Positions 24,750 to 36,594 of a DNA stretch of 64,000 nt are shown piece after piece. The DNA comes from Paramecium pentaurelia. Its lineage: Eukaryota; Ciliophora; Oligohymenophorea; Peniculida; Parameciidae. The stretch's first letter is position 1. Each line of letters begins with the position of its first letter. A program made the position numbers and the translations under genes. The notes beneath the pieces were generated by a model. It ran no database searches and had not been told where the DNA came from. It saw only the letters and a program-made list of their open reading frames with translations. The DNA lies in contig CAJJDO010000004.1 of NCBI GenBank assembly GCA_905183005.1, positions 848,499-912,498 of the forward strand. Direction: 5' to 3'.

Positions 24750-25700
24750 ATGATTCAAAGTTGAAATTACATGAGTAAGTTGCCTTTTAATATTCCCTAT
24801 GCATTAATATATATTACTAGGTATTTATACTCTTTTTCTTTCTTTATTTGACCATATATTTGGATGATTTATTTAAAAATTTGGTTTTAATCAAATTTAC
24901 CTTATGTTACAAGTGATGGTCCTTATATCAAAAAGGTTATCACCTCATCAAGAATTTAACTATTACATGCTACAGCTACATCATCTAAATAAGCTATTAA
25001 GGTCAATTATGCATACTAGATTTTCTTTTGCTTATACCATTCTTATTTCTCATTATTAAAATTTTTCATATCTTATATCTATTCATTGAAGTGTATATCA
25101 AAGAAAAAAGGTGTAAGTTAAGACCCTTAATTTACTCCATTTAAAAGTAGATTTTTTCTTTCCTCATTGGATCATACATATATATTGATTTATAAATCCG
25201 TTCTAAGACATAAATCCCCCTATCTTCTATATACTTTTATATTTCTCCCGCCTCAATATCCCAAAATATCTACCTCTATCTACACAATCGTATGCATTTG
25301 ACAAGGCAAAATAATTCCTGATTTTGATTACACATATTTTTTTCATTTTTCTCCTTAAGTTTTACAATTTCTTATCTTCTATGATTCACAAGCCATTTTC
25401 TTTACAAATCCAATTTATTTCTTTAATACAAATTTTCCTACATTAAAGAAAATAAAAGATTTCCAAATTTTGATAAAATTTAATTCTAATTTTTGGTTTG
25501 AAAAATAAAATGGGTTAGCCATTTCTATTCAGTGAGGTCATGGGATATTCTCTTTAATCTCTTTATTATTTGATAGTAATTAGTTAATGTGATAACTTTT
25601 TACCTCATAATTGAGCCGTCTTTCTAAAATAGTTTAAGATTTTTAGAGTGTTGACGGGGCTTATGAAATTCCTTTGAATTAGGAGAGAATAATAATGATT
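24750..25700 (-). mobile_element. Decayed LINE-type reverse transcriptase
   Basis: Minus strand. From about 25300 down: FALSNAYDCVDRGRYFGILR, which matches RT motif A of non-LTR elements (AFD-V replaced by AYD-V). In another frame come NGVNQGSQLTPFFFDI (motif B, QG-x-LTP-x-F), AYLDDVAVAC (motif C, Y-x-DD) and, further on, EYKYLVIYINAQG, which resembles the KYLG-I-N strand after motif C of LINE RTs. The frame changes between motifs A and B across a TGA, and upstream finger-region sequence (VITLTNYYQIIKRLK) is in yet another frame. The element is therefore dead. No LTR, target-site duplication or poly-A end was recognised, and its limits are uncertain. Confidence 0.7.
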
Positions 25701-26448
25701 TAAACTTTCCAAATATTTTGTAAATGTTTTCTATTATACATAATCATACCAGATGTACTTTATTTCATAATTTAATGTTTATTACTCCTGCTACATAGAA
25801 AATAGGTGTTATAAAAAGATTTTCTTACTCTAGTTTAATTTCTTTTAATAGTTGTCTATGATCTGATTAGTCTGTGAATTATAAAGTTTACCCTAGTTTA
25901 TAATTAATATTTTTTTCATTACAATATAATCGATTTTTTTACATTTAGTATTATTTTTCCAATACGAGTTATTGTTGAACTTATGATGTCATAGCAGGCG
26001 TAGGACTCATTTTTTCTTATTGTTAAATTTAAATCAACTCTAAATAACAGGAACATTCTAGAATTTCTCAGTTAAGCATTGTAATTCTAATTTTGTTTTG
26101 GCGATTAAATTTACATAAATTACATATATGAATATACTTCTAAAATTAAGTCTTACCATTAAAAAATTCTTGTTTCTAATATTTCAATTCTTTCACTTTT
26201 ATATTATTATGCGAAGATAAATGTTGAAATCTATTAGATTTATTTATTTTTAATTTAGTAATATACTATTCAGAATGTATCAGTTTAAAACTCATTTAAT
26301 TCAAAGTTTTTTTTTAGTTTTTAAAGAAATTAATAACAAAAGAATAGTATTTTGATATTATTATTATTATCAATAACAATGTATAAAGACAAAATCATAT
26401 ATTAATTTAATTCAGACTTAAAAAGCATTACTAATTTTATTCTCATTT
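25701..26448. other. Loop remainder, no gene seen
   Basis: A+T-rich sequence between the RT relic and the right arm. It could contain the decayed 5' part of the retroelement, since that element reads leftward, but no motif is recognisable. Confidence 0.35.
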
Positions 26449-26757
26449 AGTAATTGACTCCTCCAATAATAAACACAGAAAATTAAAATTTCTTTAGACT
26501 TGCTATAGTATAATTAATATTAGGTTATAATTAAAATTCTTTATTATATTTACATTTGGTATTGTAATTATGATTACAAATAGAATTAGACAATTTATTC
26601 CTTATCATTTGTATTGTTTATATATTTGATAATCAAAAAACATCAAAGCCTCTAACACTCTTTTATTTAGAAAATATCTTAATTCTTAATTATTTGATTA
26701 TAAAATTTATATTTATCTTAAATAAAGTGCAAAAATAATCAAAAATAAAATTAAATA

Positions 26758-28362
26758 ATGTAAGACGAAAATTAAGTAAACCAGATGGAATTAGAAGGAG
26801 TTAGTATATGCGAAGGCTATCATATAATTAAATATCTGGGCAAAGGAGTTTCTGGAGTGTATAAAATTGATTATAAGTCATAAGTGTTAAATTGGGACGA
26901 AAAGGTCATGAATAAGTAGCAATTAAGTTTTTATATATAAAAAATGAATAAGAAAGGCCTAAAATAATATAAAAACTAAAATAAGAGGTTGATATTTTAG
27001 AACAACTCAAACATACAGGAATTGTAGAACTTAAATATTTTAGTGATAATCTTACCTACATAGTAATTAAATTCTTATAAATAGAAAAAAAATGGATAAA
27101 TTGTTAATAAAATTGGTATGATCTTAGAATTAGGAGAAAAAGGTAGTATGCTTTCATATTTGCTAACACTTAAAAGATTTGATGAACAAACTTCAAGATT
27201 TTATTTTCGTTAATTAATGTCAGCTTTAGTTTATATGAAAAAACATAACATTTGTCATTTAGATTTAAAACCAGATAATATTGTGTTTGACTCAGATTTT
27301 AATTTGAAAATTACAGATTTTGGATTTTCTAAATAAGTTTAAGGATCGATAAACGACTTCTTTGGAGGAACAAAATGTATGTTTACTATTTAAAATTTTA
27401 GCTTATATAGCACCTGAACTTTTGGATAGAATAGCCTATGATGGATCAAAAGTTGATGTTTTTGCTGCTGCATAAATATTATTTACAATGATGACTGGTT
27501 GTTTTGCTTTTCGAAATTGTTAAGAATAACCATATAATTTAATTTAATAGAATGATTATGCTTAATTTTGGAATTTTTAAAATAATTCACATTAAACACT
27601 ATTTCCATAAGGATTTCCAGAAGATTTTAAGTATTTTATATTTTTCGATATTTTAAGAGATCTGATTAATAAGATGTTTGATCCTGATTTCAATAGAAGA
27701 ATAACACCTGAAGAATGTTTGTAACATCCTTGGACAATGGGTTTAGAAGCTAATTTATATTAAATATAAGAATAATTCAATTAGGTATAGGAAACAATAA
27801 ATCAATAATTGGAATAATAAGAAGAGGAATATCAACGTTAATAATAGAGGAGGAGAGATTAAGAAAGAGCAGAATAAGAAATGAGGAATTTATTGCAATA
27901 ATCATAATAATCATATAAATCAGGAAATAGTTAGAAAAAGAATCCAATAATAGATAAAAAAAGATAGATAATGAAAAAATTCAAATTTACTTTTGAAAAT
28001 AGAGTTTTAAAGAGGAGTCTGCCAACTAAAATGATTGATGAGATTTTAATTTATGATGACCCAAAAAATTTGTTTTGTTCTATAATTGAACATTTCGATA
28101 AATGTGGTAAAATTATCAATATACATGAAACTAAATACAAAGTAATAAAATTAAATATTTTAATTAGCTAAATGTGAATATTATGGAAAATGATGAAGAA
28201 AAACAAGAAATGCAGATTGAATTAAAAAAACTTGAAGGTGATAAGTTAAGAGTTGAAGTTCTCAATTTGGGAGATGACTTTATAAAGTTCAATGAAGAAG
28301 TTTAGAATCTTAAATAGTCAATTTAATAACAAAGAGATGAAGTAAAAATATAGCAAAAATGA
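26758..28362 (+). CDS. K5: CAMK-like protein kinase, long C-terminal form
   Basis: Introns at 26859-26884 (26 nt, ends AAG), 27063-27084 (22), 27377-27401 (25) and 28142-28167 (26) leave 501 codons with exact register. Kinase motifs: GKGVSGVV loop, VAIK, CHLDLKPDN, ITDFGFSK, YIAPELL, and a C-lobe ending HPWTMGLEANLY. Then a Gln-rich helix, the VLKRSLPTKMIDEILIYDDP block and a Lys/Glu-rich coiled coil ending at TGA 28360-28362. Splicing the last intron joins the LPTKM block to the coiled coil; without it the frame ends early at ...LNILISQM. The 5' half is almost the same as K4, the 3' half the same as K3. The upstream box is at 26685-26704. Confidence 0.85.
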
Positions 28363-28602
28363 ATTTATTAAAAAAAATTACAACCACCATAATTTTAATA
28401 ATATATTTTAAAATTAAAACACATTGTAAAATGTTGAATTAACAAAATAAATCTCATTTCAAATCAAAGTTTTGTGAAAACACTCTTTTAATTTGAAAAT
28501 ATCTTAATTCTTAATTATTTGATTATAAAATTTATATTTATCTTAAATAAAGTACATAAATTATCAAAAATAAAAATAAATAATTCAAAAATAAGAAAAG
28601 AA

Positions 28603-29743
28603 ATGTAATAGGAGTAGCCAGGTAGTGAATGTGAAGGTTATATAATAATTAAATATTTGGGTTATGGAGCTTATGTAGTGTATAAAATTTATTATAAGTC
28701 ATAAGTGTTAAATTGGGACGAAAAGGTCATGAATTAGTAGCCATTAAGTTCTTGAAGATCAAAAATGAATAAGAAAGGCCTAAAATAATATAAAAACTAT
28801 AATAAGAGGTTTAAATTTTATAATAACTTTAACATCCAAGAATAATTTAACTTAAATATTTTAGTGATAATCTTACCTACAAAGTATTTAAATTCTTATA
28901 AATAGAAAAAAAATGGATAAATTGTTTATAAAATTGGTATGATTTTAGAATTAGGAGAAAAAGGTAGTATGCTTTCGTATTTGCTAACACTTAAAAGATT
29001 TGACGAACAAACTTCAAGATTTTATTTTCGTTAATTAATGTCAGCTTTAGTTTATATGAAAAAACATAACATTTGTCATTTAGATTTAAAACCAGATAAT
29101 ATTGTGTTTGACTCAGATTTTAATTTGAAAATCACAGAATTTGGATTTTCTAAATAAGTATAAGGATCGATAAACGACTTCTTTGGAGGAACAAAATGTA
29201 TGTTTACTATTTAAAATTTTAGCTTATATAGCACCTGAACTTTTGGATAGAATAGCCTATGATGGATCAAAAGTTGATGTTTTTGCTGCTGCATAAATAT
29301 TATTTACAATGATAACTGGTTGTTTTGCTTTTAAAAATTGTTAAGAATAACCATATAATTTAATTAAATAGAATGATTATGCCTAATTTTGGAATTTTTA
29401 AAATAATTCACATTAAACACTATTTCCATAAGGATTTCCAGATGATTTTAAGTATTTTATATTTTTCGATATTTTAAGAGATCTGATTAATAAGATGTTT
29501 GATCCTGATTTCAATAGAAGAATAACACCTGAAGAATGTTTGTAACATCCTTGGACAATGGGTGTAGAAGCTAAATTAAATTAAATACAAGATTAATTCA
29601 ATAATGTGTAGGAAAGAATAAATCAATAATTGGAATTATAAAAAGAGGAATATAAACGTTAATAATAGAGGAGGAGAGATTAAGAAAGAGCAGAATAAGA
29701 AATGAAGAATTTATTGCAATAATCATAATAATCATATAAATGA
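28603..29743 (+). CDS. K6: CAMK-like protein kinase, short form, DFG changed to EFG
   Basis: 355 residues with introns of 26, 22 and 25 nt, exact register; start MQQEQPGSECEGY. VAIK, CHLDLKPDN and YIAPE are intact. However, the magnesium-binding loop reads ITEFGFSK because codon 29137-29139 is GAA, where all other copies have GAT. This replaces the metal-chelating Asp and should weaken or abolish phosphotransfer; it may be a pseudokinase. It ends at TGA 29741-29743 straight after the Gln-rich helix, lacking the LPTKM block. It is the right-arm counterpart of K2 and lies 240 bp after K5. Confidence 0.8.
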
Positions 29744-31760
29744 GAAGAATGAGAAAGTAAAATTAAGTGATTATTATTTAAAATAAGAGTATATATAATC
29801 ACTATATTGTTTTTAGTCATTTATTTCTGATTCTATATTAATTTATAATTGTTCATATAAAAAAGAGTGTTGTATATTTTAATAAAAAGCATGTTATAAC
29901 TTGTTTCTAATGATTATCATTAGAATCACTAAATTTGGTTGAATTAAAGAATTCTAATTTATTTTCAAGCTGAATTTGCAGAATTAAGCTTAGACTCTAA
30001 TTTAATGGCTTAATCAATTATTTTAGTTATTTAGTATTAAGAATTTTTCCAAAGAAAGAACGTAATTTAATGTAATTTGAAAATCGACAGTTTTTAATAT
30101 TATTCTACTAATACTGATAATCTTCAAGTTATTTGATTGCAAAATTGAAACAAAATTACCATTTAAGTTTACAAAATATTCCTTCTATATCTGCCAAAAA
30201 TACTAATTGAACAATTTTAAAAACCTTAAAATATGATTCCTCCAAGATTCTTTCGAAGATCTTTACAAATAAAATTAAAGATTTCGCTTTATGTAAACAT
30301 AACACTTTCAAATTAAAAGTATATCAAAAATTAATTAAATAGTTTTGTGATTTGACTATTTAAGAAAATATAAAAATGTATACAGATGCTAAAGGATATA
30401 CATATGTTTAACAAAAAAAAATACTTTGTTCTTTTTAGTGATTCTGAATATATTTATTTTAAATAGAATTAAAAAATAGTAGATTTACATAAATATTAAC
30501 ATTCTTTCAAAAATTCTTAAACTATAAAGCTTTTTGCCATCAGAGATATAAATTTCAATTGTTCCTATAGTACTTTATCATAGTNACATTAAACACTATT
30601 TCCATAAGGATTTCCAGATGATTTTAAGTATTTTATATTTTTCGATATTTTAAGAGATCTGATTAATAAGATGTTTGATCCTGATTTCAATAGAAGAATA
30701 ACACCTGAAGAATGTTTGTAACATCCTTGGACAATGGGTGTAGAAGCTAAATTAAATTAAATACAAGATTAATTCAATAATGTGTAGGAAAGAATAAATC
30801 AATAATTGGAATTATAAAAAGAGGAATATAAACGTTAATAATAGAGGAGGAGAGATTAAGAAAGAGCAGAATAAGAAATGAAGAATTTATTGCAATAATC
30901 ATAATAATCATATAAATGAGAAGAATGAGAAAGTAAAATTAAGTGATTATTATTTAAAATAAGAGTATATATAATCACTATATTGTTTTTAGTCATTTAT
31001 TTCTGATTCTATATTAATTTATAATTGTTCATATAAAAAAGAGTGTTGTATATTTTAATAAAAAGCATGTTATAACTTGTTTCTAATGATTATCATTAGA
31101 ATCACTAAATTTGGTTGAATTAAAGAATTCTAATTTATTTTCAAGCTGAATTTGCAGAATTAAGCTTAGACTCTAATTTAATGGCTTAATCAATTATTTT
31201 AGTTATTTAGTATTAAGAATTTTTCCAAAGAAAGAACGTAATTTAATGTAATTTGAAAATCGACAGTTTTTAATATTATTCTACTAATACTGATAATCTT
31301 CAAGTTATTTGATTGCAAAATTGAAACAAAATTACCATTTAAGTTTACAAAATATTCCTTCTATATCTGCCAAAAATACTAATTGAACAATTTTAAAAAC
31401 CTTAAAATATGATTCCTCCAAGATTCTTTCGAAGATCTTTACAAATAAAATTAAAGATTTCGCTTTATGTAAACATAACACTTTCAAATTAAAAGTATAT
31501 CAAAAATTAATTAAATAGTTTTGTGATTTGACTATTTAAGAAAATATAAAAATGTATACAGATGCTAAAGGATATACATATGTTTAACAAAAAAAAATAC
31601 TTTGTTCTTTTTAGTGATTCTGAATATATTTATTTTAAATAGAATTAAAAAATAGTAGATTTACATAAATATTAACATTCTTTCAAAAATTCTTAAACTA
31701 TAAAGCTTTTTGCCATCAGAGATATAAATTTCAATTGTTCCTATAGTACTTTATCATAGT
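29410..31760. repeat. Two direct copies of 1175 bp flanking a single N (likely assembly artefact)
   Basis: 29410-30584 and 30586-31760 read the same, with the N at 30585 between them. Both begin ACATTAAACACTATTTCC and end TACTTTATCATAGT. The second copy carries only the 3' part of K6 (30586-30919), not a gene of its own. Confidence 0.85.
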
Positions 31761-32717
31761 CTATAATAGCAATTTATAATTTTAAGTTATTTAGCTTTTG
31801 AGAAACTTTCTAATTCTAGTTAAATTTTTTCTAAGGATTATCAATTTAGACTCTTTATTTAATAATTCTGATTTTAATTAAAAATAATGAATTGTTTAAT
31901 ATGAACTCATAAAGATCATGTTATATATTGATTTCTTACATAATAGCTTTTTCGTCTCAGAGTCTTGAAACTTTAAAATTAATTTTCAATTTTTTAATTA
32001 AAATTTTAAATAAATTTTGCATGAAAGATAGAACAAATAAAGTATTATTATAATTTAAATTTAATCAATTTAAAAAAAAATCTGACTTAATATAAAAAAT
32101 AAAACAAGAATGTTACAAATAACAAAAGTTAAGTTAAAAATAGAAGTAATACAACATAGAATTTAATCTTAAAAACTTGACAACAAAATATTTGTAAATT
32201 TATTTAAAACTCTAATGAAGACAACTTGATTTTTTGAAAAATTTAATTTAGATAAGGTATATATAATCAATTATTTTCATTATCTAAAGAGTAATTTTCA
32301 TGTTCTACTAGATAATATCTTTAAGGATAAATGTATAAAAATCTAATCAATATTTTTAATATGAAATAGTTTAAAATTGCATATTTGAATAAAATATCAG
32401 TTTTAATTAGTTTTGATTTTATCTTTGAATCTGTAAATTTTTTATTTTGGATTGAAAAAAATCAGCCAATTAAGAAGTAAATTTACTACATATAGTATTT
32501 TTCAAGAAACCTTTAAATAAAATTACACTATGAACTTTAATTATATGTATATTATATCATTTATAATTCTAAAATGTATTATGAGGCATTTATATAAAGA
32601 AGAGATTGCTTTATTGTAGGATTATAATTATTAAGTACTTTATAGAGTGTGATAAATTTAAATTATACAAAAAATCTAAGTAGAGGAAGGTTAAAATGAT
32701 AATATTAATTTAATTAA
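31761..32717. other. Spacer upstream of the histidine kinase
   Basis: Reverse complement of left-arm spacer sequence with indels (31761-31960 and 32340-32590) plus a stretch around 31970-32340 not found there. An ATG at 32574 opens MYYEAFIQRRDCF, the sequence that supplies the start codon of the stand-alone receiver in the left arm. It could be a 5' exon of the histidine kinase, but I could not build a complete splice model. Confidence 0.45.
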
Positions 32718-35189
32718 ATGACATCAAAAAAAATATTGATTTTGAATACATTCCTGTTCATCTTAATGGATTTGGCAACGATTTCAATCTTGCTTTTTGA
32801 ATCAGTTTAAGAAGAGATAGGATAAATATTAATGATTTCATTGATAGTTGGATTTGGATTGTTTGTAATATTATAACAGATTCTTGTTTATACTGAGTGG
32901 AAATTGAATATAAAATACAAATTAAATTTGGTTTCATTTTTTGGAAAGATCTTTATTGTTTGGATTGTGGGTGTCAAATTGTGCACTAATCAATATCTAA
33001 TGATTTTATTCTAAATATATATGACTTCAGAATGTTATAGAGGAAATTCATTATAATACTTGTTTATTTTTATGATGATTCTAAATTTATTCGAATTCAA
33101 AAAGTTTATAAATTTTGGATATGATTAACTCATAAACTCAATGTAAATTATTATATTGATTGTTCAACATTTTTATTAAGTAAAGAAATTAGATGATAAA
33201 TTTCAATAATCATATGGACAAGTATCAACTGGAGGTGGATAGATATAATAAACCTTTGCAATGATACAAGAGTCTAGAAGAAGCATTCAAATTATAAATT
33301 CATTAAAATTGATGGAGGATGAACCATGGTTAGACCAGTAAGAATATTAAATCTAATTAGAAAATGGTTATAATATGAGAAGTACCTAGTATTGAGTAGA
33401 GATTTAAAGTTGAAATTTTATAGTTTTGATGTCAATATTTTGAGTAAATCTTAAGAACTAACAGAAGATTAGAATGAAATTGTTGATTAACTTTTAGATT
33501 AAGGAGTAAAGTTTATATCAAGACTAGACAATAGTCAAAACTCTCTCTTCTGTCAAAAAGGAGTTACTACATTGAGGTAAGTGTTAGAGAATTAGTTGTA
33601 AACATAGATTAATTACGAACATTATTATTAAACATTTCAGATGCAGAGTCATACATTAGATATACAAAAGTATTTAGTAAATGTTTTTGGTTTGATGGGT
33701 AGATCATAAATGTATTATGTAATGCACTTTTAACTTGTACCAAAACTAGCAATTGAGATAAACACTAATATATTCGATATGTGTAAATCCCTTTCTCATG
33801 AACTAGGAACTAATCTCAATTGTATTCAAAGTTTATCAGAAATAGCCTTACAAAAGTCATCTATCACTCAAGATATAAAAGACAACATTATTTAACCCAT
33901 TTTCACTAATAGTTAATAATTAAATCTAATTATTTCCAATATAAGAGATTATAGTTCAATAGAAACTGATCAATTTTAATTGAGTCTTTAAACATTCAAT
34001 ATTCTAGATGAAATCAAATAAATTACTGACTTCTTTCAACTTACTTGTTAATAAAAAGGAATAAATTTGGTTTTACCAACTGAATCTTGTATTATTAATT
34101 CATTATTAGTTCCTATTTTTAATGATCGAGATCGATTTCGCTAAGTAATCTTTCAACTAGTTTCTAATGCTGTTCGTTTCACTATTACTGGAACTATCTA
34201 AATTTTGATCAAATAAAAAGATTTATCATATGAAATTATTGTTTCAGATACTGGAATAGGAATGGTTAGCAATTCTACTTTTAAATTAGGTTAGTTAAGA
34301 GGAGAATAATCTTAGAAGAATCTTAGAATAAAAAGTAATGCTGAGAGTATCAGAAAATAGTATAGGTTCAAGTCTAGGCCTATTTATTAGCAATTTATTA
34401 GTCAAAAAAATGAATGCTGATGAAGATTGCAAAATTCAATTCCATTCTAACAAAACAGGATCATCTTTCTATTTCTCCATTAAAAACATGTCCGAATTCA
34501 AAGATAATATTAATAAACTCTAATAAGTTAAATTTCATAGAACAATCGTAAAGTTCTAAACCATAAATTCTTACTATGAAAATATTAATGATATCTAAAT
34601 AAAATTTGGTTAACCAACATTTAAATCTATTACTAGTGGATAATCCAATTAAGATGATGGCAATATTACTGTTTATTCAAAAGAAATTGAAGAAAATAAA
34701 TAAACTCTTCAACCTCTCTAATCCCTTATACCATAACTATAAGATACTATTTAAGCTTATTCTCTTAAAAGCACATGTTGTTCAAGAGTTTTAATCGTTG
34801 ATGATGAATATTTTAATATTATGGCATTGTAAATGTTAATGCAATAATATTCTGCCATTTGTGATAAAGCTTATAATGGAATGGAAGCTATTGAATAAAT
34901 AAATGAAAAATTAATTAATCCTTGTTCAAAATGTTAAAACAGTTGTTATTAATTAATCTTCCTTGATATTAATATGCCAATTATGGGTGGAATTGAAACT
35001 GTTAAAATTATTAAAAGAATGATGAATAATAGAATAATTAAAAAGGTTTATGTTATTGCCAACACTGGATTTAGTGATTTGGAAACTAAGGAAAAAGCAT
35101 ATGATGCTGGTATAGACTTTTTTATGACTAAACCTTTAAATATTATGAATTTTAAGAGTATAGCATCCAAAATATTCCCAAAAGGATGA
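32718..35189 (+). CDS. Membrane-bound hybrid histidine kinase with C-terminal receiver
   Basis: Introns 33338-33360 (23 nt) and 34265-34289 (25 nt) give 807 residues, exact register. Residues about 5-153 are strongly hydrophobic with four or five membrane segments and no large extracellular loop. After a linker comes the dimerisation/phospho-acceptor helix with the H-box SLSHELGTNLN (His353). The HATPase domain follows: N-box QLVSNAVRFT (Asn476), G1 SDTGIGM (Asp503), G2 GSSLGLFISN. The receiver (about 674-807) has VDDE, the acceptor in LDINMPIMGG (Asp734) and Lys in TKPLN; a cysteine-rich insert NPCSKCQNSC precedes the acceptor strand. All phosphorelay residues are present; an HPt protein would be the expected partner but none is in the window. 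The start could be further upstream (ATG 32574). Confidence 0.9.
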
Positions 35190-36594
35190 AATCAACTAAT
35201 AATACTTCTAAATATTTATATTAATAAATCTATTTACAAATGATAGCTATTCCTTTTTAAATACATTCGTATTATAATGTTGATATTTTTTGTTTATTTT
35301 TGATGAAGTCGTTTCTATCAATCCTCTTTTGTTTTCAATTTTCTCTTAAATATTCAGTAACTACGTACCTCAAATTAAAAACATCTACTTTTTATTCAAA
35401 TCCACCAGTTTACATTGAATTAATATTATTCTGATTAGAATTTCTTATTTTTCATCTACTATTTCTTGCTTGTAATCTTATAAATTATAAAATCTTAAGA
35501 ATTAATTCCACAATTCCAAATATAAAAACCATTTTAGTAAATTATGAGTGACATTCAAAGTAAACTAAAAAGATTATAATAAATGAAATAACTCAAATGT
35601 TGTAATTCTCATTTTTATTTTAAAATATTAATTATTTGATTTTATTTATAAATCCAATAATAATTATGATAAAACATAAATATTTAATTTCTACTTTATT
35701 CTTTATAATATTATTAAGAATCTTTAAATTCCTGAATATAAATGATGAAACCATTTAAATTATTCATTTCATTAATGTAATCTTTTATTTCTTAATATAT
35801 TTTTAATCATATATTTTTATAAATGAAATTTAATTCTTCAGTTTTGATGTTATTATCTTTTAATAAAATGCTCAAATAAAATTTCATAATATGCCTATTT
35901 ATATTATCATAAAACATACACAATTCATTTAACATTAAATTTAAATTTGACTTCACTTTGGTAAGTTGAGTTGAAAATAATTCTTTGTTGAACTTAATCT
36001 GCTATTAGAATATCTTTTAGTTATGAAACTAAAATTATTAGCAAAGAATAATATAGGCTCTTAGATAGATTCATACTTACTTATTTTTAAATAATCCCAC
36101 TTATTTATTATGAATATTGGTTTTATATTTTTTAGTCTTATAAGTAATAGATTTTAAGAAAATTAAAAAATAAGTTAATAAAATCTGTATTCTAAATTAG
36201 AATTTTCAATAAACCTGGAAATGTACATTTAATAAATCTAATTAAAATTAAAAAAAATTACTTTTATAATTTTTCAAATTCTAAAAAATCAAAACCTTAT
36301 GCTTAGTTATAATAAGTTTTGTTATACTCTATATAATCAAATTTACCTTAAATCATAATGAATTAATATTATCTCTATAACTTCAAAAATCATTTGTGAT
36401 AATTTTTTCATATTAACTTATAGAATTAATATTTCTCTTGGTTTTAGAATATGTAGAATAATTAAAATAAATATATTTATTATATGATAATATTCAATAA
36501 TTATCTAGATTAACTTTGAAAAAAGAAAGAAATTTAAATATATATATATAATTTGGTTAAAATATATTTTCAAGTTAATTTTGATAGTTCTTAT
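35190..36594. other. Intergenic, no gene seen
   Basis: A+T-rich sequence between the right arm and the membrane-protein gene; contains a short (TA)n run near 36540. No ORF with an intron-consistent model. Confidence 0.5.

Larger units (their letters stand above)
26449..35203. repeat. Right arm of large imperfect inverted repeat
   Basis: Reverse-complement counterpart of 9857-21845. Order on the plus strand: kinase flank, K5, K6, spacer, complete hybrid histidine kinase. It has one kinase-spacer-receiver unit where the left arm has two, and it keeps the complete histidine kinase. Homology ends a few bases after its TGA (GGATGAAATCAACTAATAAT). Confidence 0.8.
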
